From: Candidatus Zipacnadia bacterium
GTDB lineage: Bacteria; Armatimonadota; Zipacnadia; Zipacnadales; Zipacnadaceae
Assembly: GCA_029819875.1 (NCBI GenBank)
Contig: JALGVG010000001.1
Location: 1 to 34,936 of the forward strand
DNA: 34,936 nt
Reading direction: 5' to 3'
A program made the translations under genes and the position numbers. The notes beneath the pieces are model-generated. The model saw only the letters and a program-made list of their open reading frames with translations. It did not search any database and had not been told where the DNA came from. Below, piece by piece: positions 17,840 through 25,531 of this stretch. Every line of letters starts with the position of its first letter. Position 1 is the stretch's first letter.

Positions 17840-19330
17840 ATGTCTGAGGTCCGAGTAAGATTTGCACCTGCGCCGACGGGATTCATGCACATCGGCAACC
17901 TGCACACGGCGCTGTTCAACTGGCTGTTTGCCCGCAACCAAGGCGGGAAGTTCGTCCTGCGTATTGAAGATACCGACGAGGTGCGCTTCACGCCCGAGGC
18001 GGTCAATGTCATTTACGAGGGCCTGCGATGGCTGGGGTTGGACTGGGACGAGGGGCCGGATATCGGCGGGCCGTACGGGCCGTACATTCAAAGTGAGCGC
18101 CTGGAGCTGTACCAGTCGAAGGTGCAGGAACTGCTGGCAGCGGGCAAGGCGTACGAATGCTTTTGCACCCCGCAGGAGCTGGAGGAGCGGCGCCAGATGA
18201 TGCGGGCGCGCGGGCTGCCGCCGCGCTATGACGGCCGCTGCGCGAACCTCACCGAGCAGGAGCGGGAACGGCTGCGGGCCGAGGGCAGGACAAGCTGCAT
18301 ACGGTTCAGGGTCAAGCAGACAGGCAAGACGGTCATCAAGGACATCATCCAGGGCGAGGTCGTGTATGACAACTCGCTGATCGCCGACAGCATTATCCAG
18401 AAGACGAGCGGGTTTCCCACCTACCATTTGGCCTGCGTGATAGACGACGCGGCAATGAAGATCACGCACGTCATCCGGGCGGTTGAGCACCTGCCCAACA
18501 CGCAGTTGCACCTGCAACTGCAGGAGGCGTTGGGGATCGAGCCTCCGCAGTATGCCCACCTGCCGCTGGTGCTGGGGCCGGATCGCACGAAGCTGAGCAA
18601 GCGGCACGGCGCCGTCAGCGTGGTGGAGTACGCCAAGATGGGCTACCTTCCCGAGGCGATGTTCAACTTCCTGGCGTTGCTGGGCTGGGCGCCGGGTGAT
18701 GAACAGGAGATACTGCCCCCGCAGGAGATTATCAAGCGCTTTTCCCTGCAGGCGTGCTCGGCCTCGCCGTCCGTGTTCGACATGCAGAAGGCCGAGTGGA
18801 TGAACGGAGAGTACATAAAGGCGATGGCGCCGGAGGAACTGGCGCGGCGGGTGCTGCCGTTCCTGGTAGAGGCCGGCCTGTTCGAGGCAGACCCTTCGCC
18901 GGAGCGGATGGCGTGGCTGGTGCGGGTATGCGAGTTGATGCGCGAGCGCGTCAAACGGCTCACCGTCTTCACCACGTGGGCACGGTATTTTTTCACGGAC
19001 GAGTACGAGTACGAGCAACGAGCGCGGCAAAAGTGGCTCAACCGCGAGGATACCCCGCAGAAGTTGGAGATGCTGGCCGAGCGGCTGCAGAAGCTGCAAA
19101 GGTGGGATGCGGAAAGCATCGAGGAGGCGGTGCGCGGGCTGGCGGCGGAGCTGGGAGTGGGCGCGGGGCAGGTGATTCACCCCTGCCGGGCGGCGGTGAC
19201 CGGAACAACCATCGGCCCCAGCCTGTTTCATCTCTTGGAATTGCTTGAACAGAGCGACGTGGTAAGCCGTCTACGCCGGACGGCAGCACTTGCTGCCGGC
19301 GGGCAACTACGGCCCGCACAGGAGGGCTGA
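17840..19330 (+). CDS. gltX: Glutamate--tRNA ligase
   Basis: RFAPAPTGFMHIGNLHTALFNWLFARNQGGKFVLRIEDTD, CFCTPQEL...RYDGRC, and the KLSKRHGAVSV (KMSKS-type) motif. Confidence 0.95.
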   Translation: MSEVRVRFAPAPTGFMHIGNLHTALFNWLFARNQGGKFVLRIEDTDEVRFTPEAVNVIYEGLRWLGLDWDEGPDIGGPYGPYIQSERLELYQSKVQELLAAGKAYECFCTPQELEERRQMMRARGLPPRYDGRCANLTEQERERLRAEGRTSCIRFRVKQTGKTVIKDIIQGEVVYDNSLIADSIIQKTSGFPTYHLACVIDDAAMKITHVIRAVEHLPNTQLHLQLQEALGIEPPQYAHLPLVLGPDRTKLSKRHGAVSVVEYAKMGYLPEAMFNFLALLGWAPGDEQEILPPQEIIKRFSLQACSASPSVFDMQKAEWMNGEYIKAMAPEELARRVLPFLVEAGLFEADPSPERMAWLVRVCELMRERVKRLTVFTTWARYFFTDEYEYEQRARQKWLNREDTPQKLEMLAERLQKLQRWDAESIEEAVRGLAAELGVGAGQVIHPCRAAVTGTTIGPSLFHLLELLEQSDVVSRLRRTAALAAGGQLRPAQEG

Positions 19331-19346
19331 GCAGCGGCCAGCCTGC

Positions 19347-19376
19347 TTGCTTACAGGGGAGAAGTTGGTCTATAAT
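19347..19376 (+). promoter_or_regulatory. Candidate promoter upstream of thiC
   Basis: Perfect TATAAT (19371-19376) with TTGCTT (19347-19352) at 18-nt spacing. Confidence 0.5.
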
Positions 19377-19381
19377 GCCAG

Positions 19382-19416
19382 CAGGCCAGGTGCCGGCCGC
19401 AAGGCCGGCAAGCCTG
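19382..19416 (+). promoter_or_regulatory. Structured 5' leader hairpin upstream of thiC
   Basis: Perfect 7-bp stem GCCGGCC-GCAA-GGCCGGC (19392-19409) with a GNRA-type loop, nested in a 5-bp outer stem CAGGC (19382-19386)/GCCTG (19412-19416). Confidence 0.5.
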
Positions 19417-19449
19417 ACCGGGGGGCTATTTACGAGAGAAGGCGTCACC

Positions 19450-20724
19450 ATGAAGTTGCAAACCATTTCAAAATTCGGTATTGAAGAGGAGACTTTGTCG
19501 GCGGTTGCGGCTGCCGAAAAAGTGCCGGTCGAGCAGTTGGCGGAGGCGGTCGAGGCGGGAAGCGTAGTAGTGTTAGGCAGCCCCAGCGGGCCGGCCAAGC
19601 CCCTGGGAATCGGCAAGGGTTTACGTACCAAAGTCAACGCCAATATCGGCACCTCGCCGGATTTTCCCGACCTGGAGGCGGAGCTGAAGAAGCTCAAGGC
19701 CGCGCTGATCAGCGGGGCCGACACCGTGATGGATCTGAGCACCGGCGGAGACCTGGACGAGATTCGACGGCGCATCCGCGAAGAATGCGACGTGGTCATG
19801 GGGACGGTGCCGATCTACCAAGCCATTATCGAGGCGGAAGAGCGCTACGGGAGCATAGACGAGCTGGACCCTGACCACCTGTTCGAGGTCATCGAGCGCC
19901 ACTGCGCCGACGGCATCGACTTTTTGACCCTGCACTGCGGGGTTACACGGGAGACGATAGCGGCGCTGCGCCGCGACGAGCGCATCGGCGGAATAGTCAG
20001 CCGCGGCGGCAGCTTCCTGGCACACTGGATGGAAGTCACGGGAAAGGAGAACCCGCTATACGAACGGTACGACGAATTGCTGGCGATCCTCAAGCGCTAT
20101 CACACGGCCATCAGCCTGGGGGATGGGTTGCGGCCGGGAGCGATAGCGGATGGCACCGATGCCGGGCAAGTGGCCGAGACCGTGGTGCTCGGTGACCTGG
20201 TGCTGCGGGCGCGCAAAGCGGGCGTGCAGGCGTTCGTGGAGGGTCCCGGGCACATGCCCATGGACCAGATAGCGGGCAACGTCATGCTGCAAAAGAGGCT
20301 GTGTCACGACGCCCCGTTTTACGTGCTGGGGCCGCTGGTGACCGACATAGCTCCCGGATATGACCACATTACCGCCGCCATCGGGGGAGCGATTTGTGCA
20401 GCCGCCGGTGCCGACTATCTGTGTTACGTCACGCCGGCTGAGCACCTGGGGCTGCCGGACATAGACGACGTCGTCCAGGGCGTGATGTCGGCGCGCATCG
20501 CCGCGCACGCGGCCGACATCGTCAAGGGTGTGCCCGGCGCGGCGGACTGGGACATGCGCATGTCGCAGGCCCGCCGGCAACTGGACTGGGACCAGATGAG
20601 AGAGCTGGCCATCGATCCGGGACGCGTGGTCGAGGTGCGAGGGGAACGCGGCACCCTCGACCCCAAGGCCTGCTCCATGTGCGGCAAGTTCTGCTCCATA
20701 AGGTTGTCCATGAGTTTGAAATAA
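19450..20724 (+). CDS. thiC: Phosphomethylpyrimidine synthase
   Basis: GTVPIYQAI, DGIDFLTLHCGVTRETI, SLGDGLRPG, VEGPGHMPMDQI, LGPLVTDIAPGYDHITAAIGGAICAAAGADYLCYVTPAEHLGLP, and C-terminal CSMCGKFCSIR. Confidence 0.96.
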   Translation: MKLQTISKFGIEEETLSAVAAAEKVPVEQLAEAVEAGSVVVLGSPSGPAKPLGIGKGLRTKVNANIGTSPDFPDLEAELKKLKAALISGADTVMDLSTGGDLDEIRRRIREECDVVMGTVPIYQAIIEAEERYGSIDELDPDHLFEVIERHCADGIDFLTLHCGVTRETIAALRRDERIGGIVSRGGSFLAHWMEVTGKENPLYERYDELLAILKRYHTAISLGDGLRPGAIADGTDAGQVAETVVLGDLVLRARKAGVQAFVEGPGHMPMDQIAGNVMLQKRLCHDAPFYVLGPLVTDIAPGYDHITAAIGGAICAAAGADYLCYVTPAEHLGLPDIDDVVQGVMSARIAAHAADIVKGVPGAADWDMRMSQARRQLDWDQMRELAIDPGRVVEVRGERGTLDPKACSMCGKFCSIRLSMSLK

Positions 20725-20768
20725 AACAGCAGGCATCCGGAAGAGGGCCTGCAGAGGTAGCCTAGGCA

Positions 20769-22382
20769 ATGTCAATAGTCAAACTACGCAAGATCTTCCG
20801 CAAGACGGCAAATATCGGCTATGGCAACAAGCGCATCCAGCTTCCCAGCCTGATGACCATCATCTTTGCCGCGATCGTCGTCATCTTCGTGCTCGGTGCC
20901 TACTACACGTTCGGGGGGCCGGCCGGCGGTGGAGGCCGAGGCCAGCGCTATGCGGCCAAGCTGACGAAGGTCGTGGCAGTGGTCAACGGGCACAAGATCG
21001 CCCGCCTCAACTTCGAGCAAGCCTTCCAGCGCGCCCTGGACTTGCAGCGGGGGTCGGTGAGGGTGGCGGATATCCGCCGGCTCCGCGAAGGCCTGCTTGA
21101 GAACACGATAATGTCAATACTGCTGAGGGACGCAGCCAAGGCCGCAGGCATCAGGGTCAGCTCGGCGGACCTGGCAGCCAAGCGCGACCAGATGGTGCAG
21201 GAGCGCATCAACCAGCAATATCCCACGAAGAAGGCCCTGGCCGAACACCTCAAGCGCCGGCGTATCTCCTACGAGCAACTGCTGGCACGGGAGCGTGAAC
21301 GGCTGCCGGGCGACGATGCACTACGCGAGACCATCATGCAGGAAAAGCTCAGGGAGCAGATAGAGAGCCAGGTGCAGGTAAGCGACCAGCAGGTGCGGGA
21401 CAACTTCGCCGAGTTGACCATCCAGCATATCCTGATATCGCCGGAGCGCATAAAGCAAAAGTACGCCGAAAAGTGGGCGGCAGAGCACAAGGGCAGCGAG
21501 CAGTCGGCTCCGCCCCAGATAGACGCCGACAGCAAGGCACGGGAAAAAATCGAGGAGCTGCTGGACAAGATCAAGAAGGGGGCCGATTTCGGGGAGCTAG
21601 CCAAGGAGTATTCGGACGACCCCGGCAGCGCAGCGCAAGGGGGCAAGATGGTGATAAGGGCGGGAGAGACGGTGCCGGAGTTCGAGAAGGCCGCCTTTGC
21701 CCTCAAGCCCGGCCAGGTCAGTGAGATAGTCAAGACGGATTACGGCTATCACCTCATCAAGCTTATCAGCCGCAAGGACAACCTTCCCGAGGATTTCGAG
21801 AGCAACAAGGAGCGGTACCGCAAGCAGGTGCTGGAAGACTACAAGCGGCGGGCATGGGCGGAATACCTCAACAGCTTGCGCACCGCGGCGGATGTGCAGA
21901 TATACGACACCGAGCTGCAAGCGTATCGCTTACTGGCCGAAGGCGACAAGGCGGGTGCCCAAGCCAAGCTGCGCGAGGCCGTGGATGATGACCCCAATAA
22001 CGTCAGTGCCCGGTATCAACTGGCCCTGCTTTACGAGCAAGCCGGCCAGACGCAAGAGGCCATCAAGCTGCTGGAAGAAGTTGCTTCCCACACGCTGGGG
22101 GCCAGCGATCCATACGTTCACCTCAAGCTGGCGGACCTGTACAAGAAGAGCAAGCGGGACGACGATGCCCTCGAGGAGTACATAAATGCCAGCGAACGGG
22201 CCAGCGCCCTGGACTGGAGCAACTACGGCGCACATATCCAGTTGCGCACGGTATTCGAGGAACTCGGCAAGCCGGAACTGGTCAAGCGCCAGGACGAATG
22301 GATAGCCGATTTCAACAAGCACATGCAAAGCACAGGCGGCATGGTGATACCTGGAGGAACTTTCACCATTCCAGGGGGTTAA
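20769..22382 (+). CDS. Membrane-anchored parvulin-type peptidylprolyl isomerase (SurA/PpiD-like) with C-terminal TPRs
   Basis: N-terminal TM helix (LMTIIFAAIVVIFVLGAYYTF), SurA_N-like region, rotamase core (IQHILIS...ADFGELAKEYSDDPGSAAQGGKM...FEKAAFALKPGQVSEIVKTDYGYHLIKL), then TPR-like repeats. Confidence 0.9.
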   Translation: MSIVKLRKIFRKTANIGYGNKRIQLPSLMTIIFAAIVVIFVLGAYYTFGGPAGGGGRGQRYAAKLTKVVAVVNGHKIARLNFEQAFQRALDLQRGSVRVADIRRLREGLLENTIMSILLRDAAKAAGIRVSSADLAAKRDQMVQERINQQYPTKKALAEHLKRRRISYEQLLARERERLPGDDALRETIMQEKLREQIESQVQVSDQQVRDNFAELTIQHILISPERIKQKYAEKWAAEHKGSEQSAPPQIDADSKAREKIEELLDKIKKGADFGELAKEYSDDPGSAAQGGKMVIRAGETVPEFEKAAFALKPGQVSEIVKTDYGYHLIKLISRKDNLPEDFESNKERYRKQVLEDYKRRAWAEYLNSLRTAADVQIYDTELQAYRLLAEGDKAGAQAKLREAVDDDPNNVSARYQLALLYEQAGQTQEAIKLLEEVASHTLGASDPYVHLKLADLYKKSKRDDDALEEYINASERASALDWSNYGAHIQLRTVFEELGKPELVKRQDEWIADFNKHMQSTGGMVIPGGTFTIPGG

Positions 22383-22391
22383 AACCAACCC

Positions 22392-23255
22392 ATGAGGCCG
22401 GCGAGCAAACTGAAGGTCAGGCTGGTGCAGCTCAATCCTCGGCTGGGCGACGTCGAAGCCAACGTCGATTTGCACATGGAGGCGATCAAGCAGGCGATCG
22501 CCGACGATGTCTCGCTGATTATATTCCCCGAGTTATCGCTTACCGGCTACTACCTGCGTGACCTGGCCCCGGAGGTGGCGATGCGCGTTGAGGGGCCGGT
22601 CATGAGCCAGCTGGCACGCCTCAGCAAAGAAATCGGCATCGTGGTCGGCTTCGTGGAGGAGGACGAGCAGTTCAGTTTCTTCATCGCGCAGGCGTACCTG
22701 GAGGGCGGCGCCGTGCGGCATGTCCACCGCAAGGTTTACCTGCCCACCTACGGGATGTTCGACGAGGGCCGCTATTTCACCGCCGGCCGGCGCCTGCGCA
22801 CCTTGCGCAGCAAATGGGGGCCGATGGGCATCCTCATATGCGAAGACCTCTGGCACCCCTCGGCGCCTTACGTGCTGTCGCAAAGCGGCATGTACTACTT
22901 GATTGCTTGTGCCTCAAGCCCCGGCCGGGGCATCCATGACCAACATATCGCCACCGCCGGCACCTACGCCAACATACTTACCACCTACGCACAACTTTTC
23001 CAGGTTTACGTGCTGTTTTGCAATCGCGTGGGGTACGAGGAAGGAGTGTGCTTCTGGGGCGGGAGCTGCGTCATCGGCCCGCAAGGCGTCAGCGTGGCAG
23101 CCGCTCCCCAACTTGAGCCGGCGGTGCTGGATGCGGAGCTTGACGTTGCCGCCATCCGCCGGGTGCGATTGCAAGCGCCGCTGACCGACGACGAGAACCT
23201 CGACCTGACCATCCGCGAGCTGGAGAGGGTGCGTCGTGAGCGAGCTGAAGATTGA
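22392..23255 (+). CDS. Nitrilase-superfamily protein, probable glutaminase partner of the adjacent NAD+ synthase
   Basis: IIFPELSLTGYYLRDL, HRKVYLPTYGMFDEGRYFTAG and GILICEDLWHPSAPYVL resemble the N-terminal amidase domain of glutamine-dependent NadE. Overlaps nadE by 20 bp. Confidence 0.87.
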   Translation: MRPASKLKVRLVQLNPRLGDVEANVDLHMEAIKQAIADDVSLIIFPELSLTGYYLRDLAPEVAMRVEGPVMSQLARLSKEIGIVVGFVEEDEQFSFFIAQAYLEGGAVRHVHRKVYLPTYGMFDEGRYFTAGRRLRTLRSKWGPMGILICEDLWHPSAPYVLSQSGMYYLIACASSPGRGIHDQHIATAGTYANILTTYAQLFQVYVLFCNRVGYEEGVCFWGGSCVIGPQGVSVAAAPQLEPAVLDAELDVAAIRRVRLQAPLTDDENLDLTIRELERVRRERAED

Positions 23256-24057
23256 CTGTGCGCTGGCCACCAGCATCATCACGGGATTTTTGCGCAACGA
23301 GATCACCAAGTTCGGCTTTGAGCGCGGCATTGTGGGGATGTCGGGAGGGGTGGATTCGACGCTATCGGCGTTCCTGACGGCGAAGGCACTGGGGCCTGAC
23401 AATGTAACGGGAGTGATAATGCCCTACAAGACCAGCAAACCCGACAGCCGCGAACACGCCGAGCTTGCCGCCGCCCAACTGGGCATCCGCACCGAGGTCA
23501 TCGACATCACCCCGCAGATTGACGCCTACTTTGCCCGCATGCCGGACGCCGACAAGCTGCGCCGCGCGAACAAGATGGCACGGGAACGGATGGCGGTGCT
23601 GTACGATCGCTCCCAGGCACTGCGGGCGCTGGTCATCGGCACGAGCAACAAGACCGAGGCACTGCTGGGATACACGACGCTGTGGGGGGACATGGCATGT
23701 GCCATCAATCCCCTGGGCGACCTGTACAAGACACAGGTGCGGCAACTGGCCCGCTACCTGGGGGTGCCGCAGGTCATCATTGACAAGCCGCCGTCAGCCG
23801 ACCTGTGGCAAGGACAGACCGACGAGGGGGAGCTGGGCTTTACCTACGAAGAGGTGGACAAGCTGTTGTTTCGCCTGGTTGACGAGCGCAAGTCGCGCGA
23901 TGAGCTGATAGAGGAGGGGTTCGCGCCGGAGTTCGTTGCGCGCGTCATCCAGATGGTGCAGGGTTCGCAGTACAAGCGCCGGATGCCGCTCATCGCCAAG
24001 GTCTCCACGCGCTCAATCAACCGCGATTTCCGATACCCCCGAGACTGGGGTCGGTAG
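23236..24057 (+). CDS. nadE: NAD+ synthase (synthetase domain only)
   Basis: PP-loop IVGMSGGVDSTLSAFL, VIGTSNKTEALLGYTTLWGDMACAINPLGDLYKTQVRQLARYLGVP, PPSADLWQGQTDEGELGFTYEEVD and FRYPRDWG. GTG start with GGAGAGGG upstream. Confidence 0.92.
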   Translation: MSELKIDCALATSIITGFLRNEITKFGFERGIVGMSGGVDSTLSAFLTAKALGPDNVTGVIMPYKTSKPDSREHAELAAAQLGIRTEVIDITPQIDAYFARMPDADKLRRANKMARERMAVLYDRSQALRALVIGTSNKTEALLGYTTLWGDMACAINPLGDLYKTQVRQLARYLGVPQVIIDKPPSADLWQGQTDEGELGFTYEEVDKLLFRLVDERKSRDELIEEGFAPEFVARVIQMVQGSQYKRRMPLIAKVSTRSINRDFRYPRDWGR

Positions 24058-24061
24058 GGGC

Positions 24062-24940
24062 ATGACAAGGGCGCCACAGCGGGCGGGCACCTTGTACCTG
24101 GTGGCCACGCCGATAGGGAACCTGGAGGACATCACCAGGCGCGCCGTGCGGATACTGGGGGAGGTGGACGTGGTAGCGGCCGAGGACACGCGGCGCACGC
24201 GCAAGCTGCTGGCAGCACTGGGTATCAGCAAGCCGCTGGAGAGCCTGCACGCAGACAGCGGCGCGCGCAAGGTGGAGCGGATAGTGGAACTTCTGCGCGG
24301 GGGCAAGGACGTGGCCCTCACCTCGGATGCAGGGACCCCGCTGATTGCAGACCCCGGCGCCGACCTCGTCCAGGCGTGCAACGAAGCGGGTATTGCGGTG
24401 GTGGCGGTGCCCGGCCCCAGCGCCGTGGCGGCAGCCATAGCGGTAGCCGGATTCGGTGGGGACAGGTTCCTCTTTGCCGGTTATCCACCGCGCAAAGCCG
24501 GCGAGCGCCGCCAGTTTCTTGAGCGCATCGCTGCTATGCCCTATCCCGTGGTGCTCTTCGAGGTCCCGCATCGCGTGGTGCAGACCCTGCAGCAGCTAAG
24601 CAGCATACTGGGCTGCGAACGGCAGGTAGTGGTCTGCCGGGAGTTGACCAAGCTTCACGAGGAGGTAGTGCGGGGGGCGGCGGTGCAGGTGGCAGCCGCA
24701 TTCGAACACAGAGAGCCGAAGGGTGAGTTTACCATCGTCATCGCTGCCGGGCGGCAAGCCTCCGGCCCGCCGGTCGCTGGTGATCCGCGGGCGGCCGCCG
24801 CACTGATGGCGCAGATGGGACTAAGCAGCAGGCAGATTACCGACGTGCTGGTCGCTGCTGCAGGGCTGGGTAGGAATGAAGCATACCGGCTGGCACTGCA
24901 GGCGCGCGAATCGAAAGATGAAGTTTCCGGCTCTGGCTAG
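24062..24940 (+). CDS. rsmI: 16S rRNA (cytidine(1402)-2'-O)-methyltransferase
   Basis: GTLYLVATPIGNLEDITRRAVRILGEVDVVAAEDTRRTRKLL, ALTSDAGTPLIADPGADLV, VVAVPGPSA and VLFEVPHRVVQTL. ATG 24062, 4 nt after the nadE stop. Confidence 0.94.
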   Translation: MTRAPQRAGTLYLVATPIGNLEDITRRAVRILGEVDVVAAEDTRRTRKLLAALGISKPLESLHADSGARKVERIVELLRGGKDVALTSDAGTPLIADPGADLVQACNEAGIAVVAVPGPSAVAAAIAVAGFGGDRFLFAGYPPRKAGERRQFLERIAAMPYPVVLFEVPHRVVQTLQQLSSILGCERQVVVCRELTKLHEEVVRGAAVQVAAAFEHREPKGEFTIVIAAGRQASGPPVAGDPRAAAALMAQMGLSSRQITDVLVAAAGLGRNEAYRLALQARESKDEVSGSG

Positions 24941-24942
24941 CT

Positions 24943-25404
24943 TCAGCTATCAACACCTCCTCCTGCGCTGGTCAAAACGCCGGATATGAGCAGTACGCCC
25001 ACCACCACCAAGACAATCCCCAGTCCCTTGGCCCAGGTCAGCTTTTCCCCGAGTATTACGACGGAAAGAAGTGCCAGTACCAGGGGGTAGGAAGAGGTGA
25101 CCGGCACCACGCGGGAGACCTCGTCGACGCGCAAGGCCATGTAGTAGGTCACTTGGCCGATAATGGGGCCGATCAAGGCCGCAACGACCGCCACCAGCAC
25201 AGCCCAACCGGGAGTGGCGGCCACCTCGGCGACGCGGCCGCTGAGCAAGCCGTAAACCAAGAAGATGCCGCCAATTATCACCGCGCGCAATGATACAAGG
25301 GAAAGGGCGGAAGGGAAAGCGCCTATTGCATATTTGTCCAAGACTGAACCTATTCCCCAGGCCACGATGGTGATGAAGCTAAGTATCAGTCCTTGAGTGC
25401 TCAT
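24943..25404 (-). CDS. Half-size EamA/DMT-family membrane transporter
   Basis: 153 aa with about 5 hydrophobic helices. EamA-like ending RVVPVTSSYPLVLALLSVVILGEKLTWAKGLGIVLVVVGVLLI. Confidence 0.85.
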   Translation of the reverse strand: MSTQGLILSFITIVAWGIGSVLDKYAIGAFPSALSLVSLRAVIIGGIFLVYGLLSGRVAEVAATPGWAVLVAVVAALIGPIIGQVTYYMALRVDEVSRVVPVTSSYPLVLALLSVVILGEKLTWAKGLGIVLVVVGVLLISGVLTSAGGGVDS

Positions 25405-25531
25405 AATTTGTTGTTACCTCCGTTGGCGGTACGCAATAGACGGCGTATCAGGCGATCATATCAATGCGCCGCAGGGAAAACACCATGCGGCGGCAATGCA
25501 GGTTGGCATCGCCGCTTGGACCCGTTGCCGG

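Noticed and set aside
17795-19231. 478-aa minus-strand ORF antisense to gltX
   Set aside because: gltX has all class I synthetase motifs; the antisense protein is a His/Arg/Leu/Gln-rich artefact.
17840-19330. HIGN instead of HIGH in GltX
   Set aside because: Variation at the fourth position of this motif is common in GluRS; not notable.
20640-20724. thiC C-terminal motif CSMCGKFC (Cx2Cx3C) instead of Cx2Cx4C
   Set aside because: I believe shorter ThiC clades carry this spacing; all core motifs are intact, so it is not evidence of inactivation.
25467-25492. Inverted repeat CGCCGCA...TGCGGCG after the FGGY kinase
   Set aside because: 12-nt loop and no T-tract; insufficient for a terminator call.
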